NCBI RefSeq assembly: GCF_041260155.1
Contig: NC_091931.1
Coordinates: forward strand, 29,725,041-29,789,040
Source: Ptychodera flava
Lineage: Eukaryota > Hemichordata > Enteropneusta > Ptychoderidae
Direction of reading: 5' to 3'
DNA: 64,000 nucleotides
In this document: positions 39,987 to 51,700 of the stretch, in pieces
Numbering within the stretch: the stretch's first letter is position 1
How the letters are laid out: each line of letters opens with the position of its first letter
Position numbers and translations under genes: made by a program
Notes under the pieces: model-generated
Told to the model about the DNA's origin: nothing
What the model saw: the letters and a program-made list of their open reading frames with translations, nothing else
The model's database searches: none

Positions 39987-40338
39987 CGTAGTATGCGCCG
40001 AAAGAGTGAAAGACTTAAACCTTTGCTCTAACCCTCCTAAATGAAACCTTCATCTTTTCTCTTACAACACCAAGAATAAAACTTAGGGCTCACTTTTCAA
40101 GGTTTCGTACTAGAGAAATAAATTACAGACATGTGTCGATATTTGAAAGTCAAAATGGCCGCTCTCTCTGTGTTAACTCTGTGGTAAAAAATACAATTTC
40201 AGTTCTGAGAAAAACTTAGACGGTGATAATTGTTCTTTCTCGAAGAGCTTTAAAACGAGTTCACGATAAGGGTAGATCAGAAAGGATTGAAAAAGTTGGA
40301 GTTCGAATATCTGGTCCCGAGGCGAATCATTCTAATGA
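39987..40338 (-). mobile_element. AAGGTAG-family MITE, copy 7
   Basis: Begins CGTAGTATGCGCCGAAAGAG directly after copy 6 and ends CCGAGGCGAATCATTCTAA. It contains AAAATGGCCGCTCTCTCTG. It lies in intron 11 of SLC13 copy C. Confidence 0.6.
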
Positions 40339-42249
40339 TACGATGAACAATGCATCTCGTCGGAGAAAAAAAGTTGTGTATATTTTGTCTTACTATCCTC
40401 GCAAGCACTGGTATGGTTACAGCCATGATGATGGAGGCGCTCATGAATTCCGTCAGCGCTATACCAAAGACAGTCACAACAAGCAAAACCAGCCAGTAGG
40501 GAAGAGAAGCCAGGAACTCAAACTGATCTCCAATGATGTCTGCAAGTCCAGTTACCTTAATTAAGATAAATTTAACAGACACGTTCCTGAAAATTTGAAT
40601 GTGAGAGCCCACCCCTACCATTATCGCTCCCGCCCGTGTACAGCAAAAGTTACTGCGACATAAATACTACTGTCAAGAACGGGAACAATGCCTCATTTTC
40701 TATGTTTGCAAACTTTAACTTTTCAACACACATTCTCAATATGGATAGAAAGAGGTCTCGGTATAGCTTGAATTTTGTAGATAGACTTTAACTAATTCAT
40801 AACTCTTAGACAGATTAAACCTTCATACAAGATGATTTAATCCATCATATCACATCCCAACATAAAAACTTTATAAACAATAATGCGAGTTATTCCAATC
40901 TCACCTTAGTGGCTTCAACTGAAGATAGAAGTCCGCCAGCAAAGATGAGTAAACCCCAGGGAACCATTGCCTCAGCGGATTTCCATTCCAACAAACCCGC
41001 ATATGGCTTTTCGTCTATGAAGCAAATATTACATGGACGGTTATTGGAAGCATACATAGGAAGAATGAAAACCTTATGGCACAGTTCAGGCTCAAGAGCA
41101 TATGTTATCTGATTTTACGTTGTATCGATCAATTCATTTAAAAATAAACAAAATTAATCAAAATTTAAATTTTATCGCTGTAAATCTACTTAGCCTCCGT
41201 AAATAGATTTCCAAGCAGTGAATAAGTATTTTCATAAGCAACAAAATACTTGCTTCAACAAAGCGGAAAGTGTGCATGCGCATGTGTACTTATTGGTTGC
41301 CAGTTTTGCGTGAGCTGATCTACTGTTAGCAAAAATAATTATTATAAGCCCAGAATGATTGTCATTTCTACTCGGTCAGTTTGGCTGTATTGGGACAAGT
41401 TTTGACCTAAACCGATGGTGGAGTTTCCCAACTTATCGTTCATGACGATGTTGTACGACAGACAACACATATTAAGTGGGTTTGTGTCCGGAGAACAGTG
41501 CAAGAAATATGTCCATTATCCTTTCACTCTGACTCGGTCTGTTATTTTCGCCAAAAATGGAGCTATTTGTAAGAGTCTGCCGGATCAAACATAGTGACGT
41601 AAGTCAATTGAGATGCGAACATGAATCTTCCGGTGCAATGTAGCTAACATCACATGATGACAACAGTTGTCATTTTCATTTTTATGAACTATGCCAACGG
41701 TTTAGATGGACAAATATAAAGAGAGAGCCTCTCACCTAGAATATCGATCTTCGGCCTCTTGCTTGGCAGGATAAAACATATCAAAGCGACTCCCGCAGTG
41801 ATTGTGCTTGATTCCACGTACCTTAACATACCAAATCAAAAGTAGTATCATGTACTAGCAAGGTTACTCTACTGTACGGGGGATGTTAGAGTATCCTATA
41901 TTTTAGGTTCCAAATACCTACCAGGTTCCAATGTCACTCAAAAATAAAATATATTCGTGCCGGCCATCAGCGACCTATAAGTATCACTTTAATGAGGACG
42001 AATTTATGCAAAATAACATTCTTGGCCCCCTGTGAATCACCATAATTCTGTTTATCTGTAACTTGACGAGATTTCTCCTTATTTCATGATCAATCTCTGA
42101 AAGAGAAGGCGTTCAGCTTTAAAATTTGTACTCACCCTGGTTGGAACAAATCATTCCAGCCTGGCATGAAGTTCGGCTCTTCCAAAAACCAGACAAGCAT
42201 TAAGAAAACGAACACGACGGTAATTGTGTTTTCTGCCCACCTAGAATAC

Positions 42250-42288
42250 AGAAACAACCACCACCACCACAACCACCACCACCACGGC

Positions 42289-42319
<31 letters not shown>

Positions 42320-42575
42320 GTCATCATTATCGTCGTCGTCGTCGTCTTAATCGTTGATTTTGTCGTCGTATATAAATATATGTGTCCTCCTCCTCCTCCT
42401 CTTCCTCCTCGTTGTTGTTACCGTCGTATATAAATATCGTCGTCGTCATTATTATCATCATCATTATCATCGTCATCATCGTTGTCATTGTTGAATATAG
42501 AAATTATCATCATCACTGTCGTCTTCGTCGTCGTCGTCGTCATCATCGTCGTCATTATCACTATTATGTCATCAT
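42250..42575. repeat. CAT/CGT/CCT trinucleotide repeat
   Basis: Compound triplets (CAC, CAT, CGT, CCT, ATT) over about 325 bp in intron 7 of SLC13 copy C, the same intron that holds the ACC repeat in copy B. Confidence 0.9.
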
Positions 42576-43287
42576 ATGCACCGACTGTCGGTCTGAGCAG
42601 AAACAATGCAATCCATACTTACGTCATTGGTCCCATATCTGAATATCTTTCCTTAGGAGTCTAACAATATTGTCCTCCTCAAGGTTTTCGTTTTCTTGGC
42701 AACAGCGCCGGGTTTAGATTTGCGTTTTCGAAAGCAGTTCACTATACACATCCTGCCATTCAAATTAAAACCAATCATTTTATGGATTGGAAAACCGAAC
42801 TGAATTGTTTACGTTTCGAAGTTTGTCAAAAACAACTGTGAAATGTGATGTCTTAAAGCTGCAGATACGTACTGTACCACACCACGCGAGTGTGAATGAA
42901 TGGAATGGTTATTCATGTCAAAACACTACTTTTCGGCATTCATTATTTTCTAGATGCTGGAGAAATAAATGTGATGAAGTATCTATCAGAATTGTGTCAC
43001 AGTCAAAATACTGTTGGCTCTTTTACAAAAATTATACTGCACGCTATTTCAAGCTCTAGCAAACTTATTAAAAAACCCGATGAGAAATATGATTCTTACG
43101 CTATTTTTTGCAATCTAACAGCATCATTCGAGAACACTGGCAAAAAATACTACTGCAACTTTATAGGAAGTTCGACCAAAGGCGTGGTGTACATGAGTAT
43201 TTGGTCAATGTTAACTGATAAATATGAAACGAAAGACAGGAAACGCTACGGCAACCCAATTGGTTTTACTGATTGTTATTGATGTTA

Positions 43288-43290
43288 TTA

Positions 43291-43327
<37 letters not shown>

Positions 43328-43346
43328 GTTGTTGTTATTACCGTTA
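43288..43346. repeat. (ATT)n microsatellite
   Basis: About 40 bp of ATT passing into GTT, then a GGT-rich tail to about 43410. Confidence 0.9.
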
Positions 43347-43919
43347 TCGTTGTTCTTTGTTGTTTTTGTGGTGGTGGTGGTGATGCTGCTGGTTGTGGTT
43401 GTTGGTTATTGTGTTGATTGTATAAGAGGGTAATCTACTTTTACATACAATTTCCCAAGACGATGATTTGTTAGTTGTATTGAATAAAAATACTTACTTC
43501 AGATCAAGATAAAAAAGTGCAAGCCACATCCATCCCAGTAACAACGATACTAGCTGTACAGGTGTGGAAATAACATCCAGTTTCCAAAACTTATCTTTGC
43601 TTCCGAGTTGTAGTAACTGAAGAGGAAATGCGAAAGACACGTTCTTATAAGGCTCGTAATGCGTATTTCTAACAATTGTACAAAGTGAGTCCCTTATCAA
43701 CTTTCAGATGTACTGGTAAATATATTTATCAAAAATGTTCTTATCTTTACAAAAGTGATACATTAATTTAAGTCTCATTTGAAATTCGGTCAAAAACTTG
43801 TTCCAGCATGAGACTAGCTGTCCATTTTGTCAATATGTGCAAAATGGTTCAAGCTGCTGAAGCTGATCGCAGAAGGTGTAATTAAATTGGAAAGTGCAGT
43901 TCTTTATGTTTCCACAGAG

Positions 43920-44449
43920 TAAACTTCAATTTTGGCTCACGTGTTCACACACGTAAGCTAATATCACAGCAATGTCTGTCTACAGTCAGTCTATCTGTCT
44001 GTCTGTCTGTCTGTCTGTCTGACTGTTGGCGCAATATCTCAAGAACGGCTAAGGGATCAGAATGGAATTCGGTACATAGATTTAAATTTAGAATGGCAAG
44101 AACTGATTAGTTTTTGGTCGGTGTGGCTGGCATACTTCCTGCTCATTTACATAATTTATGATTTTAGGAAAAAAACGTGCATACAATGAGAACGGCTGCA
44201 AAGAATTGGATGAGATTTGCCACAAATGTTGATCCGCCATGAAAGACATAGGCTGTGACATTAAAGTTCATTCCTAATTTGCATATTCGATGAACTTTCT
44301 TAATTAGGGATATACTTCTAAATTTACTCAATCAAAATTAATGAAAACTTGGTTTGTACATTGAATTTACTATGATTTAACATTTCTGAAGCGTTTTTAC
44401 AATAGCCAATTCCTAATTTGCATATTTAATAAACCCAGGTGGATATGTC
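43920..44449 (+). repeat. AT-rich repeat block, inverse of the 33860-34930 family
   Basis: Contains GCTCACGTGTTCACACACGT, a CTGT microsatellite (about 43991-44020), and CCTAATTTGCATATTYRATRAAC units at about 44276 and 44411. It directly precedes the Penelope-like element. Confidence 0.55.
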
Positions 44450-47400
44450 TGCTGGTGGATTTCAGTCCCCGAGCATATCAGCAGCCTGGTATTCAATAAT
44501 CTATAGACAACATGAATAGTACTAGAAATTTGAATACCGGTTTTAATATATTTGGTCTAGACCGTATCGACAAAACTACCCCTGATGGGCCATTGAGGAC
44601 GAATGGTTCGTCAGCCACATATTATATTAAAAGATGTCCTCAAAGGAAATGTTGAATGTGACTGTGACTGCTCTGTGTCGCCATGCATGTCACACAAGGA
44701 ATTGTAAAACATATGCAATTTTAATAACTGACACTATCATGCAGAGCAACTTATCCAAAAAGACGTACCACACTAAGGCTTTTGAAGACCTTTCCTGCCA
44801 AACCAAAAATGTCATCTATGGCATTGACTGTACTTTGTGTGGGTTGATATATGTCGAAGAGACTGGAGAAAACTATCAAGAGGATGTATGGCCATAGGTC
44901 AGGTGTAATTAATAACTTGCCGATGTGCCTATACACTCATTTTAACGGTCCTCGACATTCCATACTAAACATGAAAGTCCGAATATTGGAAAAAATCTAT
45001 CATCTTTCCAATAGTTCTAAACTTAGCAGGAGCTACCGCAAGCAACGTGAACACTATTGGATCACTGAACTTGGCACAGCTATGCCGTATTAATGTAACG
45101 ATAATTCTTGGGATGGTACTTTATCCAGCCCTAGGGGAGTCGTGTAAATGTGATGGGTTTATTTAACTATCACAGGAGAAGACGACGAAGCCATGGGCAT
45201 AGACATGGTAATACCAGCAGTCCTCCCAAGTTCAGTGATCTATTTTCTATACTTAATCAGCCATTAGGAGTTCACAAAACAAGAACTACTTTGTTTGCTT
45301 GCTCTTTGCAAAAATTGAGATCTTTCCTGTCAAGAGTTCAAATGATGAATATCGACAATATAGCCCTGATTATCGTTTAGTTCAAATTATAATCGATATT
45401 AGCAATTACCGGCTGTTTAAGCCAGTAAGGACAGAACTGTTTAACAGTGACAAGCGTTTATTTTTTCATGTACAATTTGCAAACAAAGGAATTGACCAAA
45501 TAAACATCAGCAATATATTGCATGATAAGAAAGTTGTGGAAAAAATACCTCCATATTTTAAATTTTAAGGTCCACCTATAGTGTCCTACTCATACACAAA
45601 AACCATTGCTAGGAAACTTTTTAACTATAACAATGTCTTGAAAAATTTCATTTTTCCTTAAAACAGAACAGCAGAACTTGCAATTGCTTGTCATCTCCCT
45701 TTTGCTATAAACCACTTGATCACATAATAACTCGTGACCTCATTACCAACAGCAAACTCCGGTAACTCTTTCAATATGGCCCAAAATATCGGGAACCACA
45801 AAATATTAATTGGAAATTTAATTTCAAAATTATCATGGATGCCGCCAAAAAATATGCAAGACAGTGGGCTGCAGTTGAGGAAGTTGATGTGGAATGCCTC
45901 TCTGACTGGCTGAGCAAAGTCAGAGATAAATTAAAATCACGTATTTCACATCTCCGTTCTCACACTAAAGTGTAAATAAATACTTCCTCAGTATTAGATG
46001 ACCCGTCTGTCAAAGCATGCCTCGATGCTTTACACAACGAATATGTAGTAGTTCCTGCAGACAAAGCTTCAAACAACATTAACTTTCTCTGTAGGCATTA
46101 TTATATCCAGTGTATAATAGATGAATTAAATCTTCATTGAGATAAGAGTAATACAACCTATACTCTTTCCTTCCTTTCTGATGAAGACATTTTTTCAAAC
46201 CATTCATCTGTGCTCAATGAATTTGGCATTACCTTGAAAGAGAAGGACTAAACACTGCCTATGTTGTATTGGATACCTAAACTGCACAAGCGTTATTGCA
46301 GGATCAAGCAAATGCACTACTAAACATCTGTCACAATTATTGACTATAACTTTAACAACCATCAAAAATGGTCTTTCTCGATATTGTCACAAAATGTGTG
46401 AAACGAGTGGGTTGAATCAAATGTGGATACTAAAAAATTCAAAGGAATTGTTGCGTGATTTAAGAGTCAAGAAAAACAAGTACAGGTCAATCCGAACATT
46501 TGACTTTTCCACACTATACACCACAATTCCCCACGATAAACTTAAAACAAGTCTGTCATCTCTTTTTAAACAAGCTTTTCTGCGTAAAAATGGCAATAGA
46601 AGGTACCAATACGTTACCATCAAACATAGGTCAGGTTATTTTAGTAACAACATGGATGCCCAGCACAAATACACAGATGAAGAAATTATTAATATGCTTA
46701 ATTTCTAAATCGACAACATATTTGTTAACTTTGGTGGTATGACCTTTCAACAATCTATCGGCATACCAATGGGTACAAATTGTGCACTGTCCACTTCTTG
46801 CCGACTTATTTCTCTATTCATATGAAGCAGAATTCCTACAATCTCTATACAAAGCAGGGTCTAAAAAACTTGCAAGGCGTTTTAACAACATACACAGATA
46901 TATTGATGATCTGATTAGTCTAGACAATCCAGACATATCAAATTACTTATATCATATCTACCCTGATGAGTTGGAAATCAAAGAAACAACTGAGAGTAAG
47001 AACTCAGCTTCATATCTTGATCTGTTCCTACAAGTGGGTACTAATGCGTTACACACTAAACAGTATGACAAAAGGGATGATTTCGATTTTGAAATCATAA
47101 ATTATCCCCACTTATCAAGTAATATTCCGTCTGCACCTGCTTATGGTGTGTATGTGTCAACTTCTCAGATATTGTAGGGCTTGTGATTCAAACGCTGATT
47201 TTCAAATGAGACACAGCTCATTGGTATCAAAACTAGTGAGACGAGGATATACATCCAAAAGACTCGTGAGGACTTTCAAAAAGTTTTGGCCAAATGTGAC
47301 ACCTCGGTCACTCAAATGATTAGCGACAGCATTCCCGGCTTTGACTTATTACATTGATTCATATACTGTATCACTTCATACAATACTTAGACAATTTTGG

Positions 47401-47555
47401 GACCAATCTTGACGGGTGTAGCATTCTAGCAGGGTACGCTTACCCATTCCGGACACCTGGTGCCACCACTAACTGTCAGTGGTTCAGGATGGTCCTACTT
47501 AAATTTGTAAATCTCAAATGTCCCATGGACCTGGTAATGTATTACCTTGAATGAA
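44450..47555 (+). mobile_element. Penelope-like retroelement, permuted (GIY-YIG before RT), degenerate
   Basis: Lies in intron 5 of SLC13 copy C, on the opposite strand to the gene. A GIY-YIG endonuclease region comes first (about 44634-45093): a Cys-rich start (CRHACHTRNC), then NVIYGI, CGLIYVEETG, a MYGHRSG-type segment and YWITELGTA. Reverse transcriptase follows (about 45830-47290): VVPADKAS, YWIPKLHK, FDFSTLYTTIPH, QSIGIPMGTNCA, YIDDLISL and YDKRDDFDFEIINYPHL. Canonical Penelope elements carry GIY-YIG after the RT. The order here is that of the Naiad/Chlamys-type elements described as a permuted clade common in invertebrates. The copy is spread over several frames, so it is an old, inactive fossil. 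Sequence around 47400-47480 resembles an element tail. Outer limits are approximate. Confidence 0.85.
44582..44612 (+). ncRNA. Possible degenerate hammerhead ribozyme core
   Basis: About 20 bases before the GIY-YIG ORF there is CTGATGG, a short GCC...GGAC stem with an ATTGA loop, then CGAA and a GTC ending at 44612. This matches the order CUGAUGA / stem II / GAAA / stem III / cleavage UH of a type I hammerhead, with several bases off consensus. Hammerhead motifs are known in Penelope-like elements at this kind of position. Stem I pairing could not be shown by eye, so this is a candidate only. Confidence 0.35.
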
Positions 47556-48790
47556 AATGATTATTGGACCAGTTTAATGTCATATTCCTTATTAGGTTTA
47601 TATATTTTGATTGACTTGACCAAAGTTGACGACACTTTTGCTATGTACATTGTAGATAATACGATATAACATCATTATATTCATTTAGCATTTTTATATG
47701 TGTCAATTACTAATTTGCGTATTTAATAAACTTTCCTAAATAGCGATGTATAATATCTGGATTGAATGGACCAACGTTGACGAAACTTGCTATGTATATT
47801 GTACATACTATGGTATAATATTACCAATTGAAAATAATCGCAATCAGACCAGTCCATATTCCGAAAACCCTAGGTCAAAATTCATAGTACAATAGCTAAA
47901 GACATAAACACAGAACAGAACAGAACAGAACAGAACAGAACTGACAGTAACGCACCAGTACACACTACAAAGTCAAAATCATGAAAGAATCATGATATGT
48001 GGACCTCTGGCCAAAAGACCAAGAAGTGATGTCAGGTGTTTCAAAAATGGTAAGCGCATCCTGCCCCACATGTGGCACCGCGCCATATATCAATCTGTAA
48101 GTCAGGTTGTGGTCACCAACTAAGGGCCAATGTCACAGACGCCATCGGCGATCATTTTTTGAAGAGAGATATCGTATTTATTTACCAGCTTGTGATACCT
48201 GCCAAAATAGCTTTGATGTCGTGACAAGTCTTTCTCTGGTGTAACCTTGATTTAATAGTTTGTAATAGAGATGGCTATGTCTCTCTACAAAATCATCATA
48301 TGGCATGCTTCTGCACATCGAATAAGCTGGGAAATGTATACATCATAAGCTGGTAAGAGTGGAATATTACTGATGAGGTGTGGGAAATTGATGATACTTA
48401 AGTTGAAATCATCTCTCTTGTCATAGTCAGTTTTGATTTTGCAAAACATCTTTTCACTAACTTGCATGTTTAATTGACTGCATCGAAGTCAATTAAACCT
48501 GCTATGTACATCGAAGAAAGTTAATAAAATATTAATTAATTAATTGTTTAGCATTTTACTAGCTACATATTTCATTAACCTTCCCAATTAGGGATGTAAG
48601 ACTGGAAGGACTCTAAAAAGGTTTATGAAATTTGCTATGTATATTGATGAGACTATTTTGTTCTATAAGTTAAAAATATTTTGCATTTTTATGTCAACGA
48701 ATTTATTATTTGTATATCTAATGAGCTTTCACAGTTTAGCATATGTAACTTGAAGGACTTGACTCAAGGCAATTACGCTCGCTATATAAA
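47556..48790. repeat. AT-rich repeat units flanking the Penelope-like fragments
   Basis: Units with AATTTGCGTATTTAATAAAC and TTGACGAAACTTGCTATGTA at about 47700-47830, and again at about 48470-48780 beyond the minus-strand fragment (47990-48470). They are the same family as 43920-44449 and 33860-34930, so the retroelements sit within or between units of this repeat. A short AGAAC pentamer run lies at 47911-47941. Confidence 0.5.
47990..48470 (-). mobile_element. Second Penelope-like fragment, opposite orientation
   Basis: The minus-strand translation shows YDKRDDFNLSIINFPHL, SNIPLLPAYDVYISQLIR and, further on, LSRHQSYFGRYHKLVNKY and MIADGV. These are the segments that follow the RT core in the neighbouring plus-strand element. 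Only the 3' part of the coding region is present, with several breaks. It faces the 44450-47555 element tail to tail inside the same intron. Confidence 0.7.
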
Positions 48791-51700
48791 GTGGTGATAC
48801 AATTACAGCAGTCAAAGAAAGTTAGTATTTTTTAGGTAATTCCACATTTTACATACTTATCCGCCTTTGGTCTGTGGTGAATATCAGTCGTGATGTTGAT
48901 CCCAACAATTTCAATGAAGTTGCAAATATGTGGCAAAAGTTTAAATTCATAGACAACTGCAATATATACTGAAACATGTGAGCATTTTCAGTTCATATCT
49001 GGTATTCAATCTTGTTCGAATGAAATGCTATGTTTTATCGAGTGGAAGGTTATGTGTGTTAAAAACTATCTGAAGCAGCACCATTTTTCAAGTAGTGATA
49101 CTCACATCTCTAGATTGGCGTTCATTATAACCTGTATGATAGTGCCTACCAGCGACGCAGCTCCACCAATAGTGGCGGAATAGACTAGCCCAAGGCTGAA
49201 ACATGTAGTGAGGTCTCGACGGAGATGTTTTTGTTTTTCTTCGTCTGCGTTTTCAATGTCGTCTGCCTTTTCCGTGTTATTGAGAATCTCGGTGCTCTTG
49301 TTGAGTATGTCGTAAACCTCTGCGATGCCTCTAAAATGCACATATTCCTTTAGTGAGGCCAAATGGAAATTTGACGGCTGTCTGATAAAATGCTAGAACA
49401 TTTAAAATTAAAATGCCGTGGCCTAAAAGGATAGAGTATGCATATTAAGAAATATCTACCCTTGTACTTCGATTTCTTCTTCTCGGAGCATTGATTCCAC
49501 AGTCACAGTTTCCAGTGGGATTGCTATCCCGTTGTGCGCCTTCTCTTCATCGGACACCTTGTGTATTAGAAAAACCAACATCACACTTTTGTGAGCCATG
49601 GTATGCACAGACTCTGCACAGTTTATCAGTCTTTCTCTTTCATTCTTCTTTACATATTCATGTGATGAAGCACACTAGCGTATATCACAAACCATTTTTA
49701 TGAATATATATTGAAACAAATCAACTTTATGCTTTCAATGGAAATGTTCCACTTTGTGAAAAAATTTGATCTTTAATTGTTCCGAAAGTGTGCAAATCTC
49801 ATCTGGAAATGGAGCCGCTATGTTGTGCTAAACCTTCACTTTCAAGCAATGTCACGTGCACACAATAGCCATTATCTAGAGGAACACAATTAAGAGTAAA
49901 GATATTTGAAATACATAATACTCTTCCTTTTACAATGTTTAACTAGTACCTTTTCGTCCCCTGACATATCAGTACATGAGGTTGACAGCTGGTTCACCAG
50001 AGCCACGACGATGGGCACCATCATCGATACCAGGGCAAGGTTTAAAATCCACATCGACAGGAATCCAGTCACGATCATCAGAGCAAGCAATAACCTAAAT
50101 CAAAGTTTGATAGACTATAAACGCAAAAGCCATTATTTAATAAAAGTGAGATGAATATTTACGTATGCGCTGTTTTCACAGTTCTTTTCTGAATCATTCC
50201 CGTCGAAGTTTGTCCGATCAACGTCGACGAAACGAACAAACACACACGACACGCAACAGAACAGTTGCAATAAGTGGATTAATGGGTTGAGTTATTTATT
50301 CTTTAAAAGGTTTATTGAACTGGGTCGATAACTGTTGGAAGACATCGAGAAAGGTAGAATTCCAGGCTCAATAGCCGGAAGAAAGGGAGACTCGCAAATA
50401 GGTGACTCGATTCGACTTGACAAACTCTGAACGATATGTGTATTCATCAATGTTTTTTTGAATTAATCTCGCCATGCAAGATCTTGCAAGTTCTCAGGGG
50501 TCCATCCTGAATTCATCGACCTAAAATGGAAACTATCACATAATAACCCACAAAGTCAATGAAAACCTTTCATTTAATTTTTCTTCTCAAGATGTCACTC
50601 TCTATAGTATGCTTGTTTCATAATCGCATTTTTCATTAAACATACATCTATAAGAAGGTCGTTCATCTTCTGTTTTAAGCACAACACACAACATTACTGT
50701 TCAGATGAGTTTGTGGTTCAAGAGATTTGCTTATCTTGACGGCTTTTCGCTCGCCTTTAAAAAGGACAATATATCAACAAGCAATGAGTAGTACGTGTTT
50801 TTTCGATAACAAATAACATGCCCAGAGTAACCTATCTCCAAAATCAACAGTGAACGCATGTTTGCTGATACTCGCAAGGATAGGATAAAAGATTAATTAT
50901 ACAACATATCAGTAAACTCTAGAAACTAGATCAATGTGTAACACGATGCAGTTTTAGATAAATATACAAATTAAGCCGCATCTTAATGGGATTACAATTT
51001 GTACATTGTCATTTTGAGAGACTTAACGTCATTTACAGAAGGGATAGAGTCACTGAGTTTTAAGAAGCAGGGATAGTCTTAAGACATACTGACCATCATC
51101 ACTCGCTGATTGGACAATGGGTTAGCCATTCCTCGAAATTCTCATGTACGTAGTCTTTGTCTATCACAAAAATTACACATAATTAATGCTGACTAATCTT
51201 TAAACAATATATTTTTGATCGAATTTCAGCACCACGTAAACTAAACTATAGTGGTACGTCTCAAATGACATGAGCAAAGGCAATCTAGCCTGAAGATTGC
51301 TAGATGCACGCAACTTAAGTAACAGATATACTTACTCTATACTTGTAATATATATTTGGGAAAGTGGAAGGGTAAGGTTTGTATTCCTAAAAGCAATTGT
51401 TACGAAGTTTACCTCTTTGGATCAGATCCAGCCAGAAGCAATGCCCGCAGTGCAATCCTTCGGTGGAGTCCGTAACGCTGTACAGCCGAAGCTATAAGCA
51501 TTATGGCAATGAAGAGAACAATGAACTCGATCATGTAAAATACACACACGTCCGCCATGGTTAAAACTCCAAACAAGGGATACGTGAGCAGCGGTATCAG
51601 TCCTGTTACAGGCAACGGAACAGCTTGTGTGGTCCATAGGACAGCCAATATTGCCAGGACGAAGGCACATCTTGCAGCCTTTTATTTGTAGAAAGAAATT

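Larger units (their letters stand above)
36250..41700. repeat. Segmental duplication, left copy
   Basis: Runs from SLC13 copy B exon 1, through the B-C intergenic region, into copy C introns up to about exon 9. It matches 57495-63780 in order and strand: the exon 1 end, the TCATCTGTTTCTTGAACAAA and CATACTGTTGAGTATGGT segments, then exons 13, 12, 11 and 10 with their MITEs. Confidence 0.8.

Noticed and set aside
40223-40564. Plus-strand 113-codon ORF, with a similar one at 62264-62554
   Set aside because: It is the antisense shadow of exon 11 in copies C and D; its conservation follows from the minus-strand exon.
42166-42664. His-rich, Val/Ile-rich and Asp-rich ORFs
   Set aside because: Trinucleotide repeat artefacts around exon 8 and intron 7 of SLC13 copy C; only the minus-strand exon at 42136-42240 is real.
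44451-44490. Hairpin GATATG...CATATC before the Penelope-like element, considered as a hammerhead
   Set aside because: The two arms pair with each other in a way a hammerhead core does not allow; the better candidate is at 44582-44612.
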